A stretch of DNA of 64,000 nt from CAWFKW01 sp963816535 (GCA_963816535.1 CAWFKW010000006.1:1-64000), one strand, 5' to 3'. Counted from the stretch's first letter, positions 51,523 to 60,907 are shown. The notes: a model not told the origin generated them from the letters alone. Program-made: numbers and translations.

Positions 51523-52553
51523 ATATTATCGTACTTACAGGCGGCTCGTCCGCCGAAAGAAATGTAGCTCTGGCCTCGGGCAAGGCGATTGCCGGCGCGC
51601 TTGGGAATTCAGGGCATAACGTGAAAGTGGTTGACCCAATATTTGGCGCTAAACAGCCGGGCGAAGAGCAGATTTTTGAAGGCAGGCTCGCGGTTGGACA
51701 GGAATTCCCGACAGCCGAAGAACTGGCAAAATACAGCGCTAAAAAAGTCATTGAGTGTATTGACTCGAAATTATTTGATAACATTGATATAGTTTTCCTC
51801 GGACTTCATGGTAAATTTGGCGAGGACGGAAAAATACAGTCTCTGCTGGAAATGCGGGGAGTCAAATACACAGGCTCCGGCGTTACATCAAGCGCCATGG
51901 CGATGGATAAAGATATTTCCAAGATCCTTTTCAATCATTTCAATGTGCCAACGCCAAAATGGTTCATGGCCGATAAATCCGGTTATGATCTGAAGGAAAT
52001 TGACAGGAAGATAGAAACAAATTTCGGTTATCCTGCTGTTATTAAACCAAATGATGAAGGAAGCACCGTTGGGTTATCAATAGTTCAGCCGGACGTTGAA
52101 GATGTTCAGCTTAAAAACGCTTTTGAGAACGCATTCAGTTATTCCGGTAAAATAATGGTTGAGGAATTTATTGAAGGCAGGGAATTAACGGTCGCCATTC
52201 TCGGAACCGAAGCTTTGCCTGTTGTGGAAATTAAGCCAAAAGACGGCTTCTACGATTATGAGCATAAGTATACAAAGGGAATGACGGAATATTTTTGTCC
52301 GGCAGATTTGCCTGAAATTCTTGCCAAAGAACTGAAAGAAAAATCAATTATAGCCCATAACTCTCTCGGCTGCGAGGTGTATTCGAGAGTTGATTTCAGG
52401 TTAAATCCGGCAGGCGAATACTATTGCCTTGAGGTTAACACTTTGCCCGGCATGACGGCGCTCAGTCTTGTACCAAAAGCCGCTTCGGCTGTGGGCATGT
52501 CTTTTGAACAGTTACTGAATAAGATAATTGAACTAAGTTTAGCTAAACCGTAA
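51519..52553 (+). CDS. ddl: D-alanine--D-alanine ligase
   Basis: ATP-grasp enzyme making D-Ala-D-Ala for peptidoglycan. 344 aa. Seen: 'IVLTGGSSAERNVALASGKAI', 'DIVFLGLHGKFGEDGKIQSLLEMRG', 'YTGSGVTSSAMAMDKDISKIL', 'FGYPAVIKPNDEGSTVGLSI', 'MVEEFIEGRELTVAIL', 'YSRVDFRL' and 'LEVNTLPGMTALSLVPKAA'. Start TTG at 51519, in the overlap with the aldolase gene. The two have no obvious metabolic link; the pairing is positional. Confidence 0.96.
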   Translation: MNIIVLTGGSSAERNVALASGKAIAGALGNSGHNVKVVDPIFGAKQPGEEQIFEGRLAVGQEFPTAEELAKYSAKKVIECIDSKLFDNIDIVFLGLHGKFGEDGKIQSLLEMRGVKYTGSGVTSSAMAMDKDISKILFNHFNVPTPKWFMADKSGYDLKEIDRKIETNFGYPAVIKPNDEGSTVGLSIVQPDVEDVQLKNAFENAFSYSGKIMVEEFIEGRELTVAILGTEALPVVEIKPKDGFYDYEHKYTKGMTEYFCPADLPEILAKELKEKSIIAHNSLGCEVYSRVDFRLNPAGEYYCLEVNTLPGMTALSLVPKAASAVGMSFEQLLNKIIELSLAKP

Positions 52554-52561
52554 CTTGCAGT

Positions 52562-52897
52562 ATGTCAGATTATAAAGACGACGGTTTTTTCAGGAATATC
52601 ATAAGATATATTTACGCCAGGCGGAGATTTTTTTTATTTCTGCTCCTAATGCTGTTAATTCTCTCATATGCTGTGTTCGGCAAAAAAGGTTTGCTTCAGA
52701 GAGTCGACCTGGAGATCGAGAACCGCGAGCTTCAGAAAAAGCTGAAAGAAGAACAGGATAAAACCCTGATACTGCAAAGGGAAATAGATGAGCTTAAAAC
52801 TTCGGATAAGGAGATTGAAAAAGTCGCCCGCGAAAAATACGGAATGACGAAAGAAGGCGAAGAAATATATAAGATACAGGTTGATTCCGCAAAATGA
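52562..52897 (+). CDS. FtsB/DivIC-type septum-formation protein
   Basis: A 111-aa protein with one N-terminal membrane helix ('FFLFLLLMLLILSYAVFG'), then a periplasmic coiled coil ('LEIENRELQKKLKEEQDKTLILQREIDELKT' region, Leu heptads) and the conserved 'EKVAREKYGMTKEGEEIYKI' end, diagnostic of the septum formation initiator family. It scaffolds the divisome with FtsL/FtsQ. It follows ddl by 8 bp, a cell-wall/division grouping. Confidence 0.92.
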   Translation: MSDYKDDGFFRNIIRYIYARRRFFLFLLLMLLILSYAVFGKKGLLQRVDLEIENRELQKKLKEEQDKTLILQREIDELKTSDKEIEKVAREKYGMTKEGEEIYKIQVDSAK

Positions 52898-52946
52898 ACT
52901 GTATATCAAATCTAATTGATTTATTTATTAATTTTGCATTAATAAT

Positions 52947-53684
52947 ATGAATGATAATTCTAGATCCGGCTTTATTTACCTGGGCATTATTTTGGCCCTT
53001 GGCTTTATTATCGGCGCCCTGATAATCGGGAATACATGGAAGAACGTGTCAAGAAACAGCGTTACGATAACCGTAACAGGCTCAGCGCAGAAAGATATAA
53101 AATCAGACCTTGCAGAGTGGCACGCCACGTTTACCGCCATATCGCCTGCGCTTGCAGACGCCTATCAAAAACTGCAGGCAAGCGCCGCTAAAGTGAAATC
53201 ATATTTGATTTCAAAGGGATTCCCCGCCGAAATAATAAAATTTTCTTCTGTCAATACGCAGACCTTATATGCGGTTAACGATAAAGGCTCCGCCACAAAT
53301 CAAATATCAGGCTACAAATTATCACAGGATGTTTCGATAGAGTCTAATGATATCGATAAAATAGACCTGCTATCGCGTGAGGCAACGGAACTGATCATGC
53401 AGGGGGTTGAAATAAATTCATTCCCGCCGACTTTCTACTATACAAAGCTGAGCGATTTGAAAATCGAAATGATCGGTTTAGCGTCTAAAGACGCGAAATC
53501 CCGCGCCGAGCAGATTGCGAGCTCTACCGGCAATAAGATCGGCGAGGTGCGTTCGTCTAAAATGGGGGTCATCCAGATAAACGCTAAAAATAATACAGAG
53601 GTATCCGATTACGGAGTGAATGACGTTACTTCGCTTGATAAAACAATAACGGCTGTTGTAACAATGAGCTTCTCGATTGAATAA
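52947..53684 (+). CDS. SIMPL domain (DUF541) protein
   Basis: A 245-aa protein with one N-terminal membrane helix ('GIILALGFIIGALIIGNTW') and a SIMPL/DUF541 domain ('VTITVTGSAQKDIKSDLAEWHATFTA', 'YKLSQDVSIESNDIDKIDLLSR', 'YYTKLSDLKIEMIGLASKDAKSRAEQIA'). Family members assemble into periplasmic rings and are linked to stress and envelope roles; the precise function is not known. ATG at 52947. It follows the FtsB-like gene by 49 bp. Confidence 0.9.
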   Translation: MNDNSRSGFIYLGIILALGFIIGALIIGNTWKNVSRNSVTITVTGSAQKDIKSDLAEWHATFTAISPALADAYQKLQASAAKVKSYLISKGFPAEIIKFSSVNTQTLYAVNDKGSATNQISGYKLSQDVSIESNDIDKIDLLSREATELIMQGVEINSFPPTFYYTKLSDLKIEMIGLASKDAKSRAEQIASSTGNKIGEVRSSKMGVIQINAKNNTEVSDYGVNDVTSLDKTITAVVTMSFSIE

Positions 53685-53723
53685 TACTATCCCCAATATT
53701 TATGAAATTTCCCGCAATCGAAT

Positions 53724-54734
53724 ATGAATAATATTATTTCTACGCTTGAGCAGATCCTCAAAATAAATTCACCGACCGGGTATACAATAGAGGCAATTGA
53801 TTATGTTGAAAATCTGTTCAAAGATTCCAAACTGCACATTAAGAAAACAAACAAAGGTTCGCTACTGGTTTCCCTGGTTGAGAGCCCCGAACTTGTAATA
53901 TCCGGACATATTGATACGCTTGGAGCAATGGTTAAGGAAGTCAAAGATGACGGAACTCTTGCAATAACAAAGATCGGCGGGCTCGTTCTGAATTCGTTTG
54001 AAGGCGAGTATGTAACTATCAGGAATAATGCCGGCAAATTATTCCGCGGAACTTTCCTGTTGAATAACCCCGCTTCGCATGTAAATAAAAATCTTGAATC
54101 GACTAAGCGGGAACTCGATAACATGTCAATACGGCTTGATGAACTTGTGCGGAACAAAGCGGACATTGTTTCGCTTGGAATTAATGTGGGCGACTATGTT
54201 TTCTATGATACGCGCTTTGAATATACATCAAGCGGTTTTGTGAAGAGCCGTTTTCTTGATGATAAAGCCTGCGCGGCGATAATGATTGAAATGATAAAGG
54301 AACTTTCATTGAGCGGCTCAAAGAAGAAAGTTGGTTTCTATTTTTCCAACTATGAAGAAGTTGGGCACGGAGCGTGCGTAGGGATACCTGATTCTGCGGC
54401 TGAGCTTCTTGTGCTCGACATGGCGGTTATTGGCGATGGCTGCGCGGGCAGGGAAGATGCAGTTTCAATCTGCGTTAAGGATTCCTCAGGGCCTTATGAC
54501 TTTACTGTAACAAATAAGCTTCGCGAACTCGCGACGGCAAATAACATAAACTATGTTACCGATATTTATCCATATTACGGGTCAGACGGCAGCGCAGCTC
54601 TTGCGGCGGGTTACGATGTGAGGGTTGGACTCATTGGTCCCGGCGTATCTGCATCCCACGGAGTTGAAAGAACTCATGAAAATGCGCTTGATGAAACTTA
54701 TAAACTGACAAAATTATATATAGAGAATTTTTAG
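53724..54734 (+). CDS. M42 family aminopeptidase
   Basis: A 336-aa cytoplasmic dimetal aminopeptidase (PepA-like/TET type). Motifs: 'LKINSPTGYTIEA', first metal His in 'LVISGHIDTLGA', bridging Asp in 'SRFLDDKACAAI', catalytic Glu in 'SNYEEVGHGACVG', and 'YYGSDGSAALAAGYDVRVGLIGPG' plus the final His in 'SHGVERTHENALDE'. All ligands are present, so an active peptidase is expected. It completes proteins by trimming peptides; the substrate range is unknown. ATG 39 bp after the SIMPL gene. Confidence 0.93.
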   Translation: MNNIISTLEQILKINSPTGYTIEAIDYVENLFKDSKLHIKKTNKGSLLVSLVESPELVISGHIDTLGAMVKEVKDDGTLAITKIGGLVLNSFEGEYVTIRNNAGKLFRGTFLLNNPASHVNKNLESTKRELDNMSIRLDELVRNKADIVSLGINVGDYVFYDTRFEYTSSGFVKSRFLDDKACAAIMIEMIKELSLSGSKKKVGFYFSNYEEVGHGACVGIPDSAAELLVLDMAVIGDGCAGREDAVSICVKDSSGPYDFTVTNKLRELATANNINYVTDIYPYYGSDGSAALAAGYDVRVGLIGPGVSASHGVERTHENALDETYKLTKLYIENF

Positions 54735-54932
54735 GTTTGGAGAAAGCTGTTTTTTTGCAAGAAAACCCCACAATTGATCAATCCCTGCAACAACTTCCGT
54801 TCCATTCATATCAATTTCGAACCATAAAAATATGGATTACAATTTTTCAGATAATGCATTATAATTGAATTGCAAATAGCTTCATCGTTCTTTTCAAATT
54901 AAAAATTCTTACAGTTTTCCGGGAGGTTCAAA

Positions 54933-56198
54933 ATGAAAGCTCTAATGTTCTTATTTGTTACATTCTTACTTATATTTGGCCGGCCAATTTATACTCAATG
55001 GAAAGCATACGATACCCATATTAATACGACTTACAACGAAGTATGCGTAGTTAATTCTAACATAATTTGGGCGGCGGCTCTTGATAGAGTCGTGGTCCGT
55101 ACAACAGACGGCGGGCTTTCGTGGGTGGCTCTATCAACCGGTCTTCCTGCAAATTTTAGAATGAATCATATCTCAGCTTTGGATAGCACAACTGCCTGGG
55201 TTTCAGGCAGCGCCGACGGAAATATGGGGCGAATCTTTAAAACAACTAATGGCGGGCAATTGTGGTTTGAACAGTCTATAAACGATCTGAACTATATTAA
55301 TAAAATCCATTTCTTTAACGCAAATACCGGAATAATGCTGAAAGATCATGGATATCCTCCGACAAACGATACCGCAGGATTTTACATTACAAGAAACGGA
55401 GGGGCAAACTGGTACCATCCGCCACATCTGCCCATAGTTTGAGGGTTCCATGATAACTGTATGAATGTGTACGATTCAAATTTTGTTTATTTCTTTCACT
55501 ATCATACATTGTATGTTCTGAAAAACGGACTTAATAATTCTTTTCAGGCATTGCCCTTTGCCGCCGGGCCATACGCTGTTTCTTTCACTGATGCGTTAAA
55601 CGGTTTATCTGCGGGTTTTGGCGATACCGTTTACAGAACAACCAATGGTGGAGTCAATTGGCAAACTGCAAGCGTTTTGCCCTCGGGAACTTTTACATTA
55701 AGCGTTACTGCTGTTCCTAATACTCAGTGGTATTTATTATCAGGAACTCACTATATGGCTCTCACTTATAATTCCGGTATTTCGTTCTTTGACCCGTTGT
55801 TTTTTACGGACTTATCAGTTGGGTTCTCGCACGCGGTTGACACCAACAGTTTTTGGGTTCCTTCAAACAATGGGTTAATGTTCAAATATGATTTCTCATA
55901 TATTGGAATTAAGCAGATATCCCAATCAGTTCCTGAGCATTTTACGCTTCACCAAAATTATCCGAATCCGTTTAACCCGGAAACCCGGATAATATTTGAG
56001 CTTCCGAAACCTTCATCTGTATTGTTTGAAGTATTTGATATTTCAGGTAAGATAGTTTATACACAGAATGACATAGTAAAAAAGGGAGGCAAATTCGAGT
56101 TGACATTCGACGGTTCGAACTTAGCATCGGGCGTTTATTTCTATAGATTGACCGCCGGCAATAATATTCAGTCAAAAAAGATGGCTTTGATCAAGTAA
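54933..56198 (+). pseudogene. T9SS-secreted BNR/YCF48-repeat protein gene interrupted by one in-frame TGA
   Basis: A GGGAGG ribosome-binding site precedes the ATG at 54933. The first part (54933-55442, 169 codons) has a signal peptide and YCF48/BNR blades ('VVRTTDGGLSWVALST', 'IFKTTNGGQLWFEQS', 'FYITRNGGANWYHPP'). A TGA at 55440-55442 interrupts the frame. The same frame continues (GFHDNCMNVYDSN...) with more blades ('VYRTTNGGVNWQTAS') and a complete T9SS sorting domain ('LHQNYPNPFNPETRIIF', 'FDISGKIVYTQN', 'SGVYFYRLTAG') to 56198. No other stop lies between the halves, so this is one gene broken by a single codon. TGG to TGA (Trp) is the simplest change. The second half alone, from ATG 55461, lacks a signal peptide. 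Confidence 0.85.
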
Positions 56199-56223
56199 AT
56201 AATTGTTATATTAAACGTTATTT

Positions 56224-56256
56224 AAAGGTAATCTAGTTAATTAGATTACCTTTTTT
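56224..56256 (+). terminator. Rho-independent terminator
   Basis: AAAGGTAATCTA (56224-56235) pairs perfectly with TAGATTACCTTT (56242-56253) around a 6-nt loop and is followed by TTTTTT. It ends the interrupted T9SS cargo gene. Confidence 0.92.
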
Positions 56257-56300
56257 GTTTTTCAAAATATAGTTAGAATTGACAATCAAACTACAGGAAT

Positions 56301-57629
56301 TTGGAACTATTCGATACAAAAAATAAGAAGGCTAAACAGCAGGATTCTAAATTTGCTCCGCTTGCTGAGCGTATGCGTCCCGGAACGCTGGATGATTTTG
56401 TAGGGCAAAAACATCTTGTGGGCCCCGGCAAGCCAATCCGCTCAATGATAGAAAACAATGATATTGTTTCGATGATCCTATGGGGACCTCCCGGCGTTGG
56501 TAAAACAACGCTGGCTCTCATTATTTCTAATTTGGTTAAGACAGAATTCATCCAGCTTTCGGCTGTTTCATCCGGAGTGAAAGATGTTCGCCAGGCGATT
56601 GAGCAGGCGGCGTACAACCAGAAACATCTTGGTAAAAAGACAATTCTTTTTATTGATGAAATTCACCGTTTCAACAAAGGGCAGCAGGATTCATTGTTAC
56701 ACTCCGTTGAAAGCGGGACAATAACATTAATTGGCGCCACGACCGAAAATCCGTCGTTCGAGGTAATCTCTCCGCTTCTCTCACGCTGCCGCGTTTATAT
56801 TCTTGAAGAATTATCAAAAGACGATTTTCTTTATATCATCGCAAGCGCGTTGAATAATGATGTTGAATTCAAGGGTAAGAAGATCGAAATTGAAGATAAA
56901 GATATTCTGATCCAATTTTCAGGCGGCGATGCAAGAAGACTGCTTAACGGATTGGATCTGGCGGTTAAGCTTGCCAGGCCCGATAAGAAAGGCGTTATTA
57001 CGCTTACAAATGATGTCATCAAAGAAGCCTACCAGGCGAACTATATCAAATACGATAAGAACGCGGAAGAACATTATAACATCATTTCAGCATTCATTAA
57101 GAGCGTAAGGGGCAGCGACCCTGATGCGGCTGTTTACTGGCTGGCAAGAATGTTAAAAGGCGGCGAGGATCCAAAGTTTATCGCGCGCAGAATGATAATC
57201 CTGGCGTCTGAAGATATCGGCAATGCGGATCCGTATGCCATTACAATGGCGACTTCAACATTTACCGCTATTGATTATACCGGTATGCCGGAAGCGCAGC
57301 TCGTATTGTCGCAGGCAGCGACTTATTTGGCGAGCTGTCCAAAAAGCAATTCATCGACTGTTGCTATCGGAAAAGCAAACTCAGATGTGGAGAATCTGCC
57401 AGCTTATGATGTGCCGCTGCATTTGAGAAATGCGCCGACGAAACTTATGAAAGAGCTTGATTACGGCAAAGATTATAAATACTCGCACGATTACGAAGGG
57501 AATTTTGCCGAACAGGAATTTCTTCCAAAAGAATTAAAAGATAAAGTATATTACAAACCGTCTGATAACGGCGCCGAGGCTAAGATCCGGCTGCGTTTGC
57601 TGGAATGGTGGAAAAACAGAAAAAGATAG
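56301..57629 (+). CDS. rarA: Replication-associated recombination protein RarA (MgsA)
   Basis: A clamp-loader-like AAA+ ATPase acting at stalled forks. 442 aa, normal. Seen: 'PLAERMRPGTLDDFVGQKHLVGPGKPI', Walker A 'GPPGVGKTTLALII', Walker B 'LFIDEIHRFNKGQQDSLL', sensor 1 'LIGATTENPSFEV', arginine-finger 'LLSRCRVYIL', 'GGDARRLLNGLDL' and the C-terminal 'SVRGSDPDAAVYWLARMLKGGEDPKFIARRM'. Start is TTG at 56301. A small cluster with the crotonase follows. Confidence 0.96.
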   Translation: MELFDTKNKKAKQQDSKFAPLAERMRPGTLDDFVGQKHLVGPGKPIRSMIENNDIVSMILWGPPGVGKTTLALIISNLVKTEFIQLSAVSSGVKDVRQAIEQAAYNQKHLGKKTILFIDEIHRFNKGQQDSLLHSVESGTITLIGATTENPSFEVISPLLSRCRVYILEELSKDDFLYIIASALNNDVEFKGKKIEIEDKDILIQFSGGDARRLLNGLDLAVKLARPDKKGVITLTNDVIKEAYQANYIKYDKNAEEHYNIISAFIKSVRGSDPDAAVYWLARMLKGGEDPKFIARRMIILASEDIGNADPYAITMATSTFTAIDYTGMPEAQLVLSQAATYLASCPKSNSSTVAIGKANSDVENLPAYDVPLHLRNAPTKLMKELDYGKDYKYSHDYEGNFAEQEFLPKELKDKVYYKPSDNGAEAKIRLRLLEWWKNRKR

Positions 57630-57663
57630 GCTCCTTTCCAAAAACTATTAACCAATTTCAATT

Positions 57664-58431
57664 ATGGGATTAAAAAATATTGTTTACAAAGTTGAGGGCG
57701 GGATCGCGGATATCATGCTGAACCGCCCCGAGAAAATGAATTCTCTTGATGAAAACCTGATATTTGAAATAACGGACATCTTCACCGATTTTAACACAAG
57801 GGATGAAGTTAAGTGTATTGTCATCAGCGGAGCGGGCGGGAATTTCTGTTCAGGCTTGTATCTTGATTATCTTCAGAAGATTTCTGAGTTCGATATTATG
57901 CAGAACAAAGATGACTCTGCGAAATTCAAAAATATGCTGCTAAGCATTTACAATTGCTCAAAACCTGTAATTGCAAAAGTTTCAGGGTATGCCCTTGCCG
58001 GCGGCTGCGGGATAGCCACCTGCGCCGATTTTATCATCGCCGATGATACGGCTAAGTTCGGCTATACGGAAGTGAGAATAGGTTTTATTCCTGCAATTGT
58101 TATGATGTTTCTTCTCAAGAGGGTGACCGAGACGGCGGCAAAAGACCTGCTGCTGACAGCGCGCATTCTAAGCTCTGATGAAGCTCTTAAGCTGGGGCTT
58201 ATCAATATGGTTGTGCCATCGTATACTCTGGATAACAGCGTTAATGAGCTTGTGGCTTCGCTGTTTAAGAACTCTCTGAATTCGATTAAACTGACCAAAG
58301 AAATGTTCCGCGCAGTTTCAGGCATGTCTTTTGAGAATGCGCTTGATTATGCCTGCGATATGAACGCTATTACAAGAATGACCGATGACTGCAGGGCCGG
58401 TATTGCAAAATTCTTAAACAAAAATAAATAA
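57664..58431 (+). CDS. Enoyl-CoA hydratase/isomerase family protein
   Basis: A 255-aa crotonase-fold enzyme. Seen: 'LNRPEKMNSLDENLIFEI', oxyanion-hole segments 'VISGAGGNFCSGLYLDYL' and 'GYALAGGCGIATCADFIIADDTAKFGYTEVRIGFIPAIV', where the glutamate positions of hydratases fall. The family covers beta-oxidation hydratase and related reactions; the specific substrate cannot be read. ATG at 57664, 34 bp after rarA. The context suggests fatty-acid or amino-acid breakdown, without proof. Confidence 0.88.
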   Translation: MGLKNIVYKVEGGIADIMLNRPEKMNSLDENLIFEITDIFTDFNTRDEVKCIVISGAGGNFCSGLYLDYLQKISEFDIMQNKDDSAKFKNMLLSIYNCSKPVIAKVSGYALAGGCGIATCADFIIADDTAKFGYTEVRIGFIPAIVMMFLLKRVTETAAKDLLLTARILSSDEALKLGLINMVVPSYTLDNSVNELVASLFKNSLNSIKLTKEMFRAVSGMSFENALDYACDMNAITRMTDDCRAGIAKFLNKNK

Positions 58432-58440
58432 TATATCGCT

Positions 58441-59109
58441 ATGCTGAAAAGATCTACATTAGATTTTCTGAAAAAGCTGAAAAAAAACAACAACCGCGAG
58501 TGGTTTAACGCAAACAAGCGCTTGTACGAAGATGCGAAGATGGATTTTGAAGTATTTGTATATGAGCTTATTCATGCCATCTCGGAATTTGATGAATCGA
58601 TTGCGGGGCTTCAACCTAAGGATTGCATATTCAGGATCTATAAAGATGTGAGGTTCTCGAAAGATAAGACCCCTTACAAAACCAATTTTGGGGCAGTTAT
58701 TCAGGAGGGCGGAAAGAAGTCAGGCCTGGCGTGTTACTATTTTCATGTCAGTCCGACCGAGTTCTTCCTTGCAGGCGGACAGTACATGCCGGACGCTGAG
58801 AAGCTTCTCAAAATGAGAATGGCGATTGCCGCTAAACATAAACAGTTTTTTGCGATTGTTAAGAACAAAGAGTTCGTAAAGAATTTTAAAGAAGTTTGGG
58901 GCGGTGAGAGTTTAAAAACCGCGCCAAAAGGTTTCCCGAAGGAACATCCTGCAATGGAATACCTGAAAATGAAAAATTTTCTGGCGGAACATCAGCTGAA
59001 GGAGGCGGAAGTTTTCTCCGAAAGGATTATAAAAAAGACTGCAAAGATATTTAAAGCTATGCAGCCTTTTAATAAATTTTTAAATGACGCGGTCAGATCT
59101 CGACTTTAA
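58441..59109 (+). CDS. DUF2461 (TIGR02453) family protein
   Basis: A 222-aa protein with the family's 'FLKKLKKNNNREWFNANKRLYEDAK', 'DCIFRIYKDVRFSKDKTPYKTNFGA' and 'GGKKSGLACYYFHVSPTEFFLAGGQYMPDAEKL' motifs. The family is widespread and uncharacterised. It starts 9 bp after the crotonase gene in the same orientation. Its 3' end overlaps the convergent unknown gene by 17 bp. Confidence 0.92.
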   Translation: MLKRSTLDFLKKLKKNNNREWFNANKRLYEDAKMDFEVFVYELIHAISEFDESIAGLQPKDCIFRIYKDVRFSKDKTPYKTNFGAVIQEGGKKSGLACYYFHVSPTEFFLAGGQYMPDAEKLLKMRMAIAAKHKQFFAIVKNKEFVKNFKEVWGGESLKTAPKGFPKEHPAMEYLKMKNFLAEHQLKEAEVFSERIIKKTAKIFKAMQPFNKFLNDAVRSRL

Positions 59110-59608
59110 GGATTATCTTCTGGATTACAGTTCCTTTGTCGTCAAAATCCTTTAGCGGCGTGTAACATTTCTGGTTAAGATTGTTCTTTATGTATTCCAC
59201 AACAAGTACATCGGCGATCTTCCCTGTTACTGTCGTTTCCTTTTGAGGCGTGCAGTCCATTAAGAGGTCGTCGCCTTTCTTAGTTGCAATAACAAATACG
59301 CCGAAATATCCCTGCGAGTTATCCGAGTAATATATTTCGTTCGATTTTACAGATGAGTAATCGGTTTTCCTGTCGTAGGTAATAGAATCCGATGCCACTA
59401 TTTTAATTGTCTGCGTGGTCCCGATCAGCTCATTCAGTTTCTTATAAACAAATATCTCTTTCTTCGCCTGCACTTCATCAGTCTGATACAGGTCATAAAT
59501 CGCCCGGCAGAATTTATCGAGGTCAAGTATTCCTGAAACGCCGGCTCTCAACTGCGCCAGAGTTACAGCGGATATTATTACAACTAAAATAGAAATTCTT
59601 CTGAACAT
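59093..59608 (-). CDS. Hypothetical exported protein, 171 aa
   Basis: Signal peptide from ATG 59608 ('FRRISILVVIISAVTLAQLRAG'), then a mixed alpha/beta domain ('LDKFCRAIYDLYQTDEV', 'GYFGVFVIATKKGDDLLMD', 'VVEYIKNNLNQKCYTPL') with two cysteines. I chose 59608 over an upstream ATG at 59668, which would put 20 residues before a good signal peptide. No recognised family; possibly an OB-fold-like domain, but that is only an impression. It overlaps the 3' end of the DUF2461 gene. Confidence 0.65.
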   Translation of the reverse strand: MFRRISILVVIISAVTLAQLRAGVSGILDLDKFCRAIYDLYQTDEVQAKKEIFVYKKLNELIGTTQTIKIVASDSITYDRKTDYSSVKSNEIYYSDNSQGYFGVFVIATKKGDDLLMDCTPQKETTVTGKIADVLVVEYIKNNLNQKCYTPLKDFDDKGTVIQKIILKVEI

Positions 59609-59741
59609 AATATTTGATTGCAAATAAATTTTTCGTATGATGTAAAAATAACCGATTTTTACCAACAAGGAAATAGCAAAAAATGCTCAGGCTAATAATT
59701 TGTTCGTTTAAAAGTATCTTATTTCTGAAGGCGCCGTTCTC

Positions 59742-59749
59742 TATATTTG
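59742..59749 (+). promoter_or_regulatory. Candidate TATATTTG element of arginase
   Basis: TATATTTG at 59742-59749 matches both the TAnnTTTG and the -10 pattern of this window, but no good upstream element is seen. If used, the transcript would begin about 10 nt before the arginase ATG. Confidence 0.35.
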
Positions 59750-59765
59750 GCAAAATCTATGAGTA

Positions 59766-60719
59766 ATGCAGCTGAAAAGACAGGTTAAGAAAAGGGCTAA
59801 GAAGATAGGAATTATAGGATTTCCGATCGATCTGGGCGCCGATAGGCGCGGAGTCGATATGGGGCCCTCCGCGCTGCGCTATGCCCAGCTTGAAGAGAAG
59901 CTTGAGAGGCTTGGCTACAAAGTGAAGGATTTCGGGGACCTGTATATAGAAGGCGCTGAAACCCAGCTGGTACGGAACCTGAAGCTGAAATACCTCTCGG
60001 AAATTCTGCGCTCTTCAACAATTCTTGCAAAGAAAGTTGAAAGCCTGCTGAACATGGGTTATTTCCCGCTGATCCTGGGCGGCGACCACTCGGCTGCAAT
60101 CGGGAGCGTAGCAGGAATAGCAAGCTTCTGCCGTAAACAAAAAAAGAAGCTCGGCATGATATGGATAGACGCTCATACCGATATGAACACTCCCGAAACA
60201 ACGCCATCAGGGAACATTCACGGGATGCCGCTTGCGGTTTCGCTGGGAATCGGCGAGAAGAGGTTGGTTAGGATTGGCGGATTCTCCCCTAAGCTGATAC
60301 CTGAAAATGTTGCGATGGTCGGGATAAGAGACGTTGACCCAGCAGAAGCCAAAACAGTAAAAGTATACCGCGAAAAGGGAATGCAGGTTTATACAATGAG
60401 CGAAGTTGATAAGCTTGGCATACCCGAAATTATGGCAAGGATACTTGAAGATTTCAAAGGAAGGATAAATCATATTCATATGAGCTTCGATCTTGACGGC
60501 GTTGACCCCGAATATGCAAGCGGAGTCGGTACACCGGTTGAAGGCGGATTAACATACCGCGAATCTCAGTTAATTATGGAAATGGCGGCCGATTCCGGTT
60601 GCATGGGCTCGCTCGAAATGGTGGAAGTGAACCCTATTCTTGACCACAAAAATGAAACCGCCATGCTTGCTGTTGATTTTATTGAATCGGCTCTGGGTAA
60701 GTCAACTTTGTATGATTAA
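59766..60719 (+). CDS. rocF: Arginase
   Basis: Hydrolyses arginine to ornithine and urea with two Mn ions. 317 aa. Ureohydrolase motifs: 'GFPIDLGADRRGVDMGPSALRYA', 'PLILGGDHSAAIGSV' (metal His), 'MIWIDAHTDMNTPETTPSGNIHGMPLA' (DAHxD), and 'MSFDLDGVDPEYASGVGTPVEGGLTYRE' (DxD). These fit arginase better than agmatinase. The N-terminus is basic (QLKRQVKKRAKK). Isolated gene; no urease or ornithine aminotransferase is nearby. Confidence 0.94.
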   Translation: MQLKRQVKKRAKKIGIIGFPIDLGADRRGVDMGPSALRYAQLEEKLERLGYKVKDFGDLYIEGAETQLVRNLKLKYLSEILRSSTILAKKVESLLNMGYFPLILGGDHSAAIGSVAGIASFCRKQKKKLGMIWIDAHTDMNTPETTPSGNIHGMPLAVSLGIGEKRLVRIGGFSPKLIPENVAMVGIRDVDPAEAKTVKVYREKGMQVYTMSEVDKLGIPEIMARILEDFKGRINHIHMSFDLDGVDPEYASGVGTPVEGGLTYRESQLIMEMAADSGCMGSLEMVEVNPILDHKNETAMLAVDFIESALGKSTLYD

Positions 60720-60729
60720 AATATGAATC

Positions 60730-60895
60730 GCGAGTCCGCCAGAGACGGACGAAGCGATCTCTATGTTATCTAACCAAGAGTTTTATCGTGCTGCGACTTT
60801 CAGTCGTGGCACGAATATTTTTTCCAGCTCCGTCAGGAGCGACATATTAATAGTATTGTCGAAATAAATTTAAAGCTCCGTAGGAGCGGCATATC
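60730..60895. repeat. Cluster of short palindromic repeats between arginase and rlmN
   Basis: Three types in 170 bp: GTCCGCCAGAGACGGAC (60734-60750); a hairpin CGTGCTGCGACT (60787-60798) with AGTCGTGGCACG (60802-60813) and T-rich end; and two direct copies of AGCTCCGTnnGGAGCGnCAT at 60826-60846 and 60874-60894, 48 bp apart. They look like dispersed intergenic repeats and could also stabilise mRNA 3' ends. Confidence 0.65.
60787..60822 (+). terminator. Probable terminator of arginase, built from a repeat unit
   Basis: The hairpin at 60787-60813 (12-nt arms with two G-U pairs, 3-nt loop) is followed by AATATTTTTT. It would work as a rho-independent terminator for arginase. Confidence 0.55.
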
Positions 60896-60907
60896 CCGGA
60901 TTTGTTA

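Noticed and set aside
54933..56198. TGA read as a sense codon (alternative genetic code)
   Set aside because: Several intact genes in the window end in TGA, for example at 6381-6383, so TGA is a normal stop here.
60826..60894. CRISPR-like repeat pair
   Set aside because: Two imperfect 21-bp units 48 bp apart are palindromic dispersed repeats, not an array.
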